Assembly (NCBI GenBank): GCA_002393865.1
Contig: DGUD01000212.1
Location: 1 to 59,414, forward strand
Length of the DNA: 59,414 bases
DNA from: Treponema sp. UBA4319
GTDB taxonomy: Bacteria > Spirochaetota > Spirochaetia > Treponematales > Treponemataceae
Direction: 5' to 3'
This document shows positions 26,250 to 34,668 of the stretch, in pieces (the first letter of the stretch is position 1; every line of letters starts with the position of its first letter). The notes under the pieces are model-generated. The model had not been told where the DNA came from. It saw only the letters and a list, made by a program, of their open reading frames with translations, and made no database searches. The translations under genes were made by a program, and so were the position numbers.

Positions 26250-27683
26250 TCATGCTGAAGGCAAGTCTTTGTAAAGTACCTTGCCTGATTCGTTTCGAGG
26301 AATCACCTCTATATAATTGATATTGAATGCGAGTACATTGAGCCGGAGCTTTTCAGCAAGAAACTTAATCACTGCATCCTTTTTGTTTTCGTCTGTTATG
26401 AACACGGTCATCTTGTCGTCAATGCCAGTGCAGGCGAAATCGCAGCCCATAAATGCAGTTTTAAGTATGTGTTCAGTCTCGTCAAGGTTCACGCGGTTGC
26501 CAAAAATCTTGAGGAACCTTTTTTTTCTGCCGACGATGTAAAAAAATCCGTCCCGGTCAAACTTTGCCATGTCGCCGGTCTCTAGACAACCGTACCTCTC
26601 ATCACCTTTAGAAAGGTCTTCGCCACACTCTGCGTAACCGAGAGTTACATTTGGTCCTTCATATACAAGCTCGCCAACTGTGTCAGGTTGTGTAATATCA
26701 TTCCTGTCTACGTCAATCAAGGTGAACTTTCCGCCGGGAATGGCGATTCCTATGCTGCCGTATTTTTCTAACGATCTTTCCGCAGGAAGGTATGACATTC
26801 TTGCGGTTGCCTCGGTCTGCCCGTACATGACGATAAATTTTTTCCCTGTGCTTATCGCCCAGTGCGCGAATTTCTCATGCAGCTCAGGAGAAAGTTTCCC
26901 GCCTGCCTGCGTAATATAGCGCAGGGATGGCAGATTCATTCGCTCAAAGCTCAGGCGGTTCAGCATCTCGTAGATGTAAGGAACGCCTCCGAACGATGTC
27001 GCACCATATTCCTTGAGTTGCCGCCAGAATTCCTTTTGCATAGGACTTTTTTTTGTCAGAATCAAGGATGCCCCTACCTGTAGATGGGTATTTATGATGG
27101 AAATTCCGTAGGTATAGTTCATCGGGAGTGTGGTGATTGCTCGCTCAGTTTCCGTTAGAGCAAGATACTCTAGGATTGATTTTGTATTGGCCTCGATATT
27201 TCTGTAACTCTGCCGCACGAGTTTGGGGCTTCCTGTCGAGCCGCTTGTGGTGAGCAAAAGAGCGAGGTCGTCATTAAGCGGATAAGCTTTGTCATACACT
27301 GTCTTTAAGAGCGTATAATTCAGTTTCTCATAGACGAGTGGACAGCCTGAAAAACGCTCCTTCATGTCGCTGGGTAGATAAAGAAAGTCTGGCTTATAGG
27401 TCTTGATGAGGCTCTGCAAAAGTTCGTCATCCAAATCGCTTTTAAGCATGAGAGGAACGATTTTTGCATTAAGGAAACCGGCATAGCCGACGAGCGAGCC
27501 GATTTCATTCCTGCACAGATTGAACACGAGGCTGTGGGAAGGAATGTTTGCCGTGAGTTCCGTGCAATGCAGAGAAATGTCTGCATAGGTAATTTTATCG
27601 CCAGACTCGGTGATAACGGCTATGTTATCTTTATATTTGTCTAAGTTCCACATGGGCTGCTTCCTGTAACTATATCTAACCAT
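26250..27683 (-). CDS. ANL-superfamily acyl-AMP ligase
   Basis: 477 residues of the adenylate-forming family. ATP-binding LLTTSGSTGSPK (about 145-156), YGQTEATARMSYLP, GDMAKFDRDGFFYIVGRKKRFLK hinge, and the C-terminal catalytic Lys in ESGKVLYKDL. It should activate a carboxylic acid as acyl-AMP and load it onto CoA or, given the adjacent gene, onto the ACP. The start codon shares a base with the ACP stop (TAATG), which indicates coupled translation and a functional pair. Confidence 0.88.
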   Translation of the reverse strand: MVRYSYRKQPMWNLDKYKDNIAVITESGDKITYADISLHCTELTANIPSHSLVFNLCRNEIGSLVGYAGFLNAKIVPLMLKSDLDDELLQSLIKTYKPDFLYLPSDMKERFSGCPLVYEKLNYTLLKTVYDKAYPLNDDLALLLTTSGSTGSPKLVRQSYRNIEANTKSILEYLALTETERAITTLPMNYTYGISIINTHLQVGASLILTKKSPMQKEFWRQLKEYGATSFGGVPYIYEMLNRLSFERMNLPSLRYITQAGGKLSPELHEKFAHWAISTGKKFIVMYGQTEATARMSYLPAERSLEKYGSIGIAIPGGKFTLIDVDRNDITQPDTVGELVYEGPNVTLGYAECGEDLSKGDERYGCLETGDMAKFDRDGFFYIVGRKKRFLKIFGNRVNLDETEHILKTAFMGCDFACTGIDDKMTVFITDENKKDAVIKFLAEKLRLNVLAFNINYIEVIPRNESGKVLYKDLPSA

Positions 27684-27922
27684 TAAAAGGTGATGTTGTA
27701 TTTTGTTGAAAGAATCTCCTTGCCTTTCTCAAAAGAACTGAAGTCAATAATGTCATCAGCTTCCATCATGATGTCAAAAGCCCCTTCAACTGCCGCGACC
27801 AAACCCATGTGCCCTACGGAATCCCATGCGGGAATGTCCTGATACTTAAGTTTTGCGGCCTCATCCGTGCTTACATTAAATGATTCTGTAAATACCTTCG
27901 TGTACTTTTCGATGTTTGTCAT
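27683..27922 (-). CDS. Acyl carrier protein
   Basis: 79 residues. The phosphopantetheine-attachment serine is in WDSVGHMGLVAAVE (Ser37), the standard D-S helix-II motif of small ACPs; the fold is all-helical and acidic. It is not the housekeeping AcpP (the usual DSLDTVE is replaced) and lies between an ANL ligase and a glycosyltransferase. It therefore probably carries a pathway-specific acyl group for sugar acylation or for reduction by LuxE-LuxC. Confidence 0.88.
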   Translation of the reverse strand: MTNIEKYTKVFTESFNVSTDEAAKLKYQDIPAWDSVGHMGLVAAVEGAFDIMMEADDIIDFSSFEKGKEILSTKYNITF

Positions 27923-29133
27923 ATAAAAGCTCCTATGTCAGAATTTTTATTCGTATACGCAAGAATCATTCTTACTATACGCTTGATACTAAGTCTATAC
28001 ATTTTTCGAAGAAACAGATATGGAAAAGTCTTTCTGTACCAAGGCTGAGGCAGTAAAGGGTTTTCATATTTCTCAGGTCTTCGAAAAAAGTTATCAAAAT
28101 ACTTGCTTGGTATATATTTCTTTCCGCCCTCTCGTATTCCGTAAGACAAATAATGCACCAGAGGTATGTAGCCTGCTTCTATGATTTCTGGATATCGATT
28201 TCTGTAAAAAGATTCATCCCAATAGGGGGATGATTTTGCATTATTCCATATTTGCTTAATTTCTTCCATGTATGGAGAACATTTCTCAAGGCATCTTTTA
28301 TAAACAGGAAACTTAGTATCAAGTAGATACATTTCATAAAACCATGTAACTTGATTCATAAGATTCAATCGATTTGTATTCCTCGCAGTATTAGTTTCAT
28401 GAATTCGATAGAAATAAGTTACTTTATCTAATACTTTTGCTTTTCCGATTTTAAGTAATTGACACATTAAGTAAGAATCTTCTAGCGGAGTATTTACACT
28501 ATATGGTGTAATCTTTTCCATAACTTCCGCCTTTATCAGACCTCCGATAGGTAAAAAATGTCCATACATCATATCGTCATATTCAATGTAATCTAATTTT
28601 CTATAATCTTCCCGACCTTTTATTTTTTTTCCTTCCTGTAGTAGTCTCGCCATCAATGCATATTCACAGTAAGTGTTGAATGAGAAAAAAGAGGACTCAT
28701 TCTCAAGGCATTTATGTTCGTCTACACAGCATTTTTTTGAATTGGTATCAATAAAACTATTATCCCCAACTACATAAATATAATCAGGATTATTAGATAA
28801 AAATGACATTTGAATTTCAATTGCTTCTTTTTGCAAAACATCATCTGAAGCAAGAAAATAAAGAAAATCTCCTTTTGCCAGACTTCTTAACCTTGAGTTA
28901 GTCATGGCTGTTCCTATATTGCTTTGGCGTTTAATAACACAATTTTTAAACCGTTTCTCGCATCTTAATCTTAGACTTTGCACTTTTTCCCAAGAATTGT
29001 CAGAAGACCCATCATCAATTATTATTAATTCAATATTTTCATACGTTTGGTTTATTACCGACAATATTGCCTCTATCACAAATTTTTCATGATTGAAAAC
29101 AGGCATTAAAACAGAAACTAAATTTGTACTCAT
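27919..29133 (-). CDS. GT2 glycosyltransferase with C-terminal surface-glycan tail
   Basis: 404 residues. GT2 signature SVLMPVFNHEKFVIEAILS, IIDDGSSDNSW and FLASDDVLQKE (metal-binding DD about 98-99) in the first 240 residues. The C-terminal part contains a YRNRYPEIIEAGYIPLVHYLSYG... module, the repeat found at the end of many capsule and cell-wall glycosyltransferases, followed by a basic amphipathic end (LSIKRIVRMIL). Its end overlaps the ACP by 4 bases. Very AT-rich. Confidence 0.83.
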   Translation of the reverse strand: MSTNLVSVLMPVFNHEKFVIEAILSVINQTYENIELIIIDDGSSDNSWEKVQSLRLRCEKRFKNCVIKRQSNIGTAMTNSRLRSLAKGDFLYFLASDDVLQKEAIEIQMSFLSNNPDYIYVVGDNSFIDTNSKKCCVDEHKCLENESSFFSFNTYCEYALMARLLQEGKKIKGREDYRKLDYIEYDDMMYGHFLPIGGLIKAEVMEKITPYSVNTPLEDSYLMCQLLKIGKAKVLDKVTYFYRIHETNTARNTNRLNLMNQVTWFYEMYLLDTKFPVYKRCLEKCSPYMEEIKQIWNNAKSSPYWDESFYRNRYPEIIEAGYIPLVHYLSYGIREGGKKYIPSKYFDNFFRRPEKYENPLLPQPWYRKTFPYLFLRKMYRLSIKRIVRMILAYTNKNSDIGAFI

Positions 29134-29151
29134 AAAGATTTCCCTTATATT

Positions 29152-30351
29152 TTACTTTTTCTTCAATATTGTTTTTACTATTCTTTTTAGAGAAACAGAA
29201 AAATGATTGTATATTTTTTTAATCATACTAGGAGCTGGCATTTCACCTTTTAACAAATCGTATTGCCTCTTTACAATTCTAGAAACTTTCTTTTCTTGCA
29301 ACCATGTATATTTGTTATATATGCGATAATATTTAAAATCAAACATTTTCTTAAATTTATCATTAAACAAGCATTCGTGATTGCTTATCATTAAGTTTGC
29401 AAATGTTGTCTGTTTTTCATCTTCTTTAGGAATAAGTCCTTGGGCAATAAAATCATATTGCAATGAACAAGTAGCCAATTGGCAATTAGTTCCAATTGCT
29501 TCTAAGTTCGGCATTTTGTCAATGTTTTCAAAAAAATTTGCTTCAGAAGGACATGAATGACATTTATATAGATTTCCGTTTCCTATATTTACACAAAATG
29601 ACCATTTTCCCGCATAGCAAAAAACCTTTTTAGGATCAATATCAACCCACTTAGCACATAAATCGAAAACCTTTGATTTAAACATACCATCGATTTTATC
29701 AATAAAGGCTCTATCACATTTTGGTGATGTTTGTACCCAGCCATTTCTAGTCATATCCTTTTTCTCATTATAAACAAGTACTGGAGTACAATGAGGCGGA
29801 ACACCAAGTTTTCTAATTGACGTATCTATTATTTCATCAAGATGCTCAACATAACAATCTCCTATAGCAAGAGACGGATGTGCGCTACAGCCTTTCTTGA
29901 TTGCCTTGGTCATATTATTGAAATAATCATCAACTTTATTGAGTCTTTTTAACTCATTCCAATGCAATGAACCTTTTAGCATAAGACGACTTAAATGCTC
30001 GGAAGGAAAATCAAGCAGTTCATCAATACGATTATTCAAAGTCATGTTCGTGACAATCGTAACAAAATGTCCTTGAGCTAATAAACCATGAGCAAAATCA
30101 ACAATAATTTTATCCCATAATGTTTCTCCAGACCCTACTAAGGCAATTGCAGCAATTCCTCCCAGCCTTTGAGGGGAAAATGCTTTTAACATTGTTTCTA
30201 AAGAATATGAGTACTCTGATTTTTTTATATGATGCTCATTTTCTTCATCATAACAATTTGACACATAACAATACTCACATCTCAAATTACACAAACTTCC
30301 GGGAACATTTGCTGTTATGGTATATTTTATTGTATTTGAAAATTCAGTCAT
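29152..30351 (-). CDS. Radical SAM protein with SPASM-like C-terminal cysteines
   Basis: 399 residues. The radical SAM motif CNLRCEYC is near residues 20-27, followed by a TIM-barrel-like pattern. The C-terminal half has extra cysteines (FCYAGKWSFC..., YKCHSCP, CQLATCSLQ), as in SPASM/twitch auxiliary [4Fe-4S] domains. The family modifies sugars, peptides or nucleotides; the substrate is not known, and a sugar or peptide within this glycan locus is likely. The last 20 residues are basic and resemble the end of the neighbouring glycosyltransferase. Start ATG 30351 is chosen: TGGAGGA precedes it; ATG 30363 overlaps that site. Confidence 0.8.
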   Translation of the reverse strand: MTEFSNTIKYTITANVPGSLCNLRCEYCYVSNCYDEENEHHIKKSEYSYSLETMLKAFSPQRLGGIAAIALVGSGETLWDKIIVDFAHGLLAQGHFVTIVTNMTLNNRIDELLDFPSEHLSRLMLKGSLHWNELKRLNKVDDYFNNMTKAIKKGCSAHPSLAIGDCYVEHLDEIIDTSIRKLGVPPHCTPVLVYNEKKDMTRNGWVQTSPKCDRAFIDKIDGMFKSKVFDLCAKWVDIDPKKVFCYAGKWSFCVNIGNGNLYKCHSCPSEANFFENIDKMPNLEAIGTNCQLATCSLQYDFIAQGLIPKEDEKQTTFANLMISNHECLFNDKFKKMFDFKYYRIYNKYTWLQEKKVSRIVKRQYDLLKGEMPAPSMIKKIYNHFSVSLKRIVKTILKKK

Positions 30352-30389
30352 AGATTCCTCCAAATGTGTTATAGTTATCCTCTTGCAGA

Positions 30390-31421
30390 CTATTCAATAT
30401 CTTCTCTGCGGATAAAATAATCCGCTTTTATATCCTTGTTCAGTCTCTTATTGACAAGTTTGTCTGCATCGGCAGGGCTTATTCCATCTCCTGGACGTTT
30501 GTAGTTAAAATCTGAACGAGAGAGAACCGTGCCGATTGGCAGATCTTGCTTTGCGACGACGCTGCGCCTCATTTTCAAAAGCATCTCTTTTTCTTTATTA
30601 GACACAATTCTTTCTGTAGAACCAAGTGCAAGTGCGACATTGCCGCAGCATTCTATCATCTTCTTGAAATCATCAGGCTCTGTCGCCATCTGGTTGTCCA
30701 TGCCGATTTTCGATTTGTCAAGTGTGAAATGCTTTTCAATCACACATGAGCCTAATGCAGTCGCTGCGCAGGGAATCTCAAATCCAATCGAGTGGTCTGA
30801 GAAACCGATAGGAAAATCGGGATATGATTTTCTGAAACATGTGATGTTATTCAGATTTATATCATCATAATCAACAGGATACAGGGAAATGCAATGCAGC
30901 AGGGCAAGCCTCCTGTTCCCTGCCCCGATGATAATGGAAACGGCTTTCTCGACCTCTTCGTAAGTGCTCATGCCCGTCGAAAGAATTATAGCGGTGTCTT
31001 TTCTTGCGATATATTCTAGAAAAGGATAATTGTTTATGTCCATGCTCGCAATCTTTATGAACGGAACCCTGCCTTTTTCCAGAAGAAAATCAACTTCTCT
31101 TTCTGAATACGGCGTTGAGGCAAAGGCTATTCCTGTATTTTTGCAAAAGTCAATAATTTCAAGGAACTGTTCTTCTGAAAAAGCGAATTTGTTCACAATG
31201 CGCTTTGAAATGGGGTTCGCATCGTAATAGGTCTTTGAGTACAGGCTTTCAGCCGACCATGACTGGAATTTTACGCAGTCTGCGCCTGTTTCCGCCGCCT
31301 TAAGAATCATTTTCTTTGCGGTCTCAAGACTTCCGTTGTGGCTTGAATTTACTTCCGCAATGAAATACGGTTTTGAGAAATCCTCGATTATTCTTCCGTC
31401 ATTCAGTTTTATTCTTGCCAT
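30390..31421 (-). CDS. NeuB/PseI/LegI-type nonulosonate synthase-like protein
   Basis: 343 residues. TIM-barrel NeuB domain (about 10-265): YFIAEVNSSHNGSLETAKKM, CVKFQSWSAESL, FIKIASMDINNYP, ILSTGMST, GFSDHSIG and CVIEKHFTLD. A SAF/AFP-like C-terminal domain (about 283-340) contains LRRSVVAKQDLPIGTVLS, where the domain boundary lies. The family condenses PEP with an N-acetyl-hexosamine-like aldehyde to form a nonulosonate such as Neu5Ac, pseudaminate or legionaminate. No NeuA cytidylyltransferase or NeuC epimerase gene is seen nearby, so the exact substrate is open. Confidence 0.85.
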   Translation of the reverse strand: MARIKLNDGRIIEDFSKPYFIAEVNSSHNGSLETAKKMILKAAETGADCVKFQSWSAESLYSKTYYDANPISKRIVNKFAFSEEQFLEIIDFCKNTGIAFASTPYSEREVDFLLEKGRVPFIKIASMDINNYPFLEYIARKDTAIILSTGMSTYEEVEKAVSIIIGAGNRRLALLHCISLYPVDYDDINLNNITCFRKSYPDFPIGFSDHSIGFEIPCAATALGSCVIEKHFTLDKSKIGMDNQMATEPDDFKKMIECCGNVALALGSTERIVSNKEKEMLLKMRRSVVAKQDLPIGTVLSRSDFNYKRPGDGISPADADKLVNKRLNKDIKADYFIRREDIE

Positions 31422-31430
31422 GACAAGCTC

Positions 31431-33215
31431 CTATACTTTTGCCTCGGGCAACATTTCGCTTTCGAATACCGCCCTTTCCAAAAATGGGGCTTGGTCTTCC
31501 ATTGGACGACGTTCAAACGCCCCTTTTTCATTCCTTGCGATTGATGTATGCAGATACGGTTGATCTTCCATGGCAATGACCTCACACAAAACAGGACCTT
31601 CCATATCCATGAGTTTTTTAAGCCCTACAAAAAGCTGGCCGGCGTTTTCAATCTTTAGATACTGCAAGCCAAAACAATCCGCAACCTTTTTCCAGTCAGG
31701 AGTACTCACGCCATTTGAAGAATCTGTTCCAATTGTCCGGGTTCTGAATAAGTCTTTCTGTCGCTTACGGATGACCGCATAGACATTGTTGTTCACAACT
31801 ATTATTTTTGTAGGAATTTTGTTGAAAACAATTGTCTGCAATTCCTGAAGGTTCATCATCATTGAGCCGTCTCCAATCACGGCAATGACAGGTCTTTTGT
31901 TTTTTGACGCAACCGCAGAGCCAATAGCAGCAGGGAGAGAAAATCCCATTGTCCCTTGCATAAACGGATGTATGCAGGTATGCGTCTCATTAAACCGGGT
32001 ATTTGATGGAATAATCAGCTCCTCAAAGCCTGCATCAGTTATGATAACAGACTTATCTTTTAGACTCCGGGAAAGGCAATCTGCGAGATTATATAAATCA
32101 ACTGCCGCAGAATTATCAGCGTGTTTCCTTGCCAGCGAAAGTGTGTTCTTCCAGTGCAGACATTTGCTCACCCATTCAGCAGAAGTATTTTTCAATTCCA
32201 ATTCGTTCAGCAATGAGAGAAGCTTTTTTACATCGGCATGGATGATTTTTTCGTACTGTATATTTCCTTTCTTTGGCTCATTCTCATCAATATCTACAAG
32301 AATCTTCTTTGCAGAATGAGCGAATTTGTCATACTCTCCACCAGTCAGCATGGAAGGCATCTGGCAGCCAAGCACAATGAGCAAATCGGCATTCTGTACG
32401 CAGAAATTTCCCTCACGGGAACCGCCCAGACTGCTTACACAACCAATCGAAAGGCGTAAGGAGGAAGGGTAAACGTTGACAGCAGACGGTGAATAGACAA
32501 CAGGGATATTGTTTTTCTCTATGAATCGAAGAAGCTCATTTTTTGCATCCATTGAGACCACACCATTTCCAATAAGGATGAGAGGGCGTTTTGAAATAGA
32601 AAGACTTTCGCGTATATACGCAATGTCCTCCGACTGTGGTAGCAGGCCTTCTGCTTCCGGCACTGCGAAATGCTCCAGCGAATCTTCCTCAATGCGTTTA
32701 TCCTGTATGTCAAGCGGAATGTCAATCCAGACGGGACCTTTAATGCCTTCGTCAGCAAGATAAAATGCTTTTTCAAGTTCATATGCAATCTTTCTTGCAT
32801 CAGTAAGCATGACAGCATATTTGGTGATGGAACTGACAATAGGAATTATGTTCGCCTCCTGAGAACCATAGGATCTGACGGGAATTTTTGTATATGCGGT
32901 ATTTTCACTTAACGGATTATTGCCAGAGATGAACAAAACGGGCACATGCTCCTGCCATGCGTTGAGAACACCTGTAATGCAGTTTGTTGAGGCACATCCA
33001 GTGGAAACAAGAGCGACCCCATAGCCCTCGCGCGTCTTTGCATAGGAATAAGCAGCATAAGACAGTGCCTGCTCATTGTGCATGGAAAGAGAAGATAAGT
33101 TTTTATTCTTCGCAAGAGCGTCAGTTAAAAAAAGGATTCCACGTCCTGTAATTACAAAGACATCTTCTATGCCTTTTTTTATCAACTCCTGCATTACATA
33201 ATCTGCCACTCTCAT
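31431..33215 (-). CDS. ThDP-dependent enzyme of the acetolactate synthase superfamily
   Basis: 594 residues with the three-domain POX/AHAS layout. Catalytic E48 in SMHNEQALSYAA in the PYR domain, a central domain (about 190-330), and the PP domain with the GDGSMMMNLQELQTIVFN...NNNVYAVI ThDP motif (about 445-475). No RHEXXA-type FAD-loop was checked. In glycan loci such homologues, like YerE, attach a two-carbon branch from pyruvate to a keto-sugar. Alternatively this may be a decarboxylase acting on a keto acid. The adjacent NeuB gene lies 9 bases away. A housekeeping IlvB is unlikely since no IlvN/IlvC genes are present. Confidence 0.82.
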   Translation of the reverse strand: MRVADYVMQELIKKGIEDVFVITGRGILFLTDALAKNKNLSSLSMHNEQALSYAAYSYAKTREGYGVALVSTGCASTNCITGVLNAWQEHVPVLFISGNNPLSENTAYTKIPVRSYGSQEANIIPIVSSITKYAVMLTDARKIAYELEKAFYLADEGIKGPVWIDIPLDIQDKRIEEDSLEHFAVPEAEGLLPQSEDIAYIRESLSISKRPLILIGNGVVSMDAKNELLRFIEKNNIPVVYSPSAVNVYPSSLRLSIGCVSSLGGSREGNFCVQNADLLIVLGCQMPSMLTGGEYDKFAHSAKKILVDIDENEPKKGNIQYEKIIHADVKKLLSLLNELELKNTSAEWVSKCLHWKNTLSLARKHADNSAAVDLYNLADCLSRSLKDKSVIITDAGFEELIIPSNTRFNETHTCIHPFMQGTMGFSLPAAIGSAVASKNKRPVIAVIGDGSMMMNLQELQTIVFNKIPTKIIVVNNNVYAVIRKRQKDLFRTRTIGTDSSNGVSTPDWKKVADCFGLQYLKIENAGQLFVGLKKLMDMEGPVLCEVIAMEDQPYLHTSIARNEKGAFERRPMEDQAPFLERAVFESEMLPEAKV

Positions 33216-33220
33216 TCTAA

Positions 33221-33700
33221 CTACTTTTGCAGAGGCTTGAAGTGATTCAATACATCAGGGATTGCCACCGTCAATTCAAGAGAACAGACGAATTCTCCGT
33301 TTCTTGTTCCAACGGACTTCCCCTTTGCAACACCCCGACTGTAAAAAGCGAGAGTGCTTTCTATGTCAACACGGTCGCCTGGTACAATCTTCTTCTTGAA
33401 CTGTGCATTGTGTATGTTCACGAAACTTGTCTTTCTTCCCTTGTTGTCTGGAAGTGTCAGGAAAGTCATCAAAAACATCTGTGTCAGCATCTCCACCTGC
33501 ACGAATCCCGGGACATTCGGTTCATCCGCAAAGTGCGCGGGAAAGAACCATTCGTTGAAGGAAAAGTTCTTGTATCCCTTTGCGTATTTTCCAGGTATCG
33601 CTTCGTCCACGAAGTCTATGAACAAAAGCGGGTATCGGTTTTGCTGATACTGCTGAATCTCTACTATGTCAAGGTTTAACAAATTATCCATTTGTTTCAT
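33221..33700 (-). CDS. FabZ-like hot-dog (3-hydroxyacyl-ACP dehydratase family) protein
   Basis: 159 residues, hot-dog fold. RYPLLFIDFVDEAIPG, then FFPAHFADEPNVPGFVQVEMLTQ retains the FabZ catalytic His (in PAHF) and Glu (in QVEML), and VPGDRVDIE follows. It acts on ACP-bound 3-hydroxyacyl chains in fatty acid synthesis; here the pathway-specific ACP is the expected substrate carrier. It could also be a non-dehydrating thioesterase-like relative. Start ATG 33700 overlaps the preceding stop as ATGA; an ATG at 33691 is possible. It is 5 bases from the ThDP gene. Confidence 0.75.
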   Translation of the reverse strand: MKQMDNLLNLDIVEIQQYQQNRYPLLFIDFVDEAIPGKYAKGYKNFSFNEWFFPAHFADEPNVPGFVQVEMLTQMFLMTFLTLPDNKGRKTSFVNIHNAQFKKKIVPGDRVDIESTLAFYSRGVAKGKSVGTRNGEFVCSLELTVAIPDVLNHFKPLQK

Positions 33701-34236
33701 TCCCCTCTATAAATCAGCTTTCTGATATTGCTGTTGTTGAACATTTCTTTATCCAGATTACAGATACACACCATCCTTCCCAAATCTGCATCTTTTACAG
33801 GGGAAGTATACGAAAAACCAAATTGTTTGGTAAAATTATAGGCGGACTTATTGTTTATGTCCGTATCGCCCCAGAGTTGCAGAAGATTCAAATTTTCAAA
33901 ACAAAAGTTGATGAGGAGATAATAAGCCTCGAAAGTTTCTAAAGCACTTCCATAGCTGATAAGTCTGCCTATATGACCTTTATTATTATCAATCTCATAA
34001 ACACCGCATGTTCCTATAAAACGACCTGCTTTAGTTCGAATAAAGAAAAGAAAATCTCCTTCACGGCAGTTCTGAGCTTGTATCCAAGATTTTTGTTTTT
34101 CCAAGATATTATCAACAGGATGGAGGAATTTCGCCTTGTCCTTGTTTGAGCGCATATTCAGAATAATTCCTGCATTATCGGGCAAGACGGAAACTAAAGA
34201 AACATATCTGCCCTTAATAGGCTCTTCCAAAACCAT
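33697..34236 (-). CDS. GNAT-family N-acetyltransferase
   Basis: 179 residues. RimJ/RimL-like GNAT pattern: VSLVSVLPDNAGIILNMRSN at the N-terminus, FLFFIRTKAGRFIGTCGVYEID on the central sheet, GHIGRLISYGS for acetyl-CoA pyrophosphate binding, and LQLWGDTDINNKSAYNFTKQFGF at the C-terminal edge. In amino-sugar loci such enzymes acylate the 4- or 3-amino group, so it may N-acylate the Fuc3N/Qui3N made by the flanking genes. Start ATG 34236 has GAGGTG upstream; an earlier ATG (34266) overlaps the preceding gene. Confidence 0.75.
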   Translation of the reverse strand: MVLEEPIKGRYVSLVSVLPDNAGIILNMRSNKDKAKFLHPVDNILEKQKSWIQAQNCREGDFLFFIRTKAGRFIGTCGVYEIDNNKGHIGRLISYGSALETFEAYYLLINFCFENLNLLQLWGDTDINNKSAYNFTKQFGFSYTSPVKDADLGRMVCICNLDKEMFNNSNIRKLIYRGE

Positions 34237-34255
34237 AATACACCTCTTTGATTCT

Positions 34256-34654
34256 TTAATATTCAAGTTCTTTCAAAAATTCCTCATAATTCCTGATATA
34301 CTCTTTCTCGTCGTAATAGCCGCTGGCGAGCACTACGAGCTTGCAGCCGTAGGAAAAGTCGTGCATCTCGCGCCACATGCATTTGCCTATGTAGAGTCCC
34401 ATGTCCGGGCGGTTCAGGACAACCTTTTGACGCCTTGTTCCGTCATCAAGGACAACTGTGCATGCCCCGTCCATGGCGATGATTATCTGCTCAAGCTCTT
34501 TGTGGGCATGGAAGCCCCGTGATTCACCGGGGAGCGTGTCGTATATATAATAGATGCGTTTTATCTCGAAAGGTATCTCCTTGAGATTCTGGAGGGCTAC
34601 GAGCTTGCCCCTTGAGTCTCCATGGACGTCAAAATTGATTATCTTATAATTCAT
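34256..34654 (-). CDS. dTDP-4-keto-6-deoxyglucose 3,4-ketoisomerase (FdtA/QdtA type)
   Basis: 132 residues, a double-stranded beta-helix (cupin). It has DSRGKLVALQNLKEIPFEIKRI-type N-terminus, GFHAHKELEQIIIAMDGACTV and the YIGKCMWREMHDFS segment, hallmarks of WxcM/FdtA/QdtA isomerases. The catalytic His in HAHK is present. It would convert dTDP-4-keto-6-deoxyglucose to the 3-keto isomer for the FdtB/QdtB aminotransferase located 12 kb downstream in the same operon. Fuc3N (FdtA) versus Qui3N (QdtA) cannot be told by eye. Confidence 0.85.
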   Translation of the reverse strand: MNYKIINFDVHGDSRGKLVALQNLKEIPFEIKRIYYIYDTLPGESRGFHAHKELEQIIIAMDGACTVVLDDGTRRQKVVLNRPDMGLYIGKCMWREMHDFSYGCKLVVLASGYYDEKEYIRNYEEFLKELEY

Positions 34655-34668
34655 ACCGCAGCTCCCCT

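Noticed and set aside
30390..31421. Standard sialic acid (Neu5Ac) pathway
   Set aside because: No NeuA or NeuC-like gene is visible nearby, so Neu5Ac specifically is unsupported.
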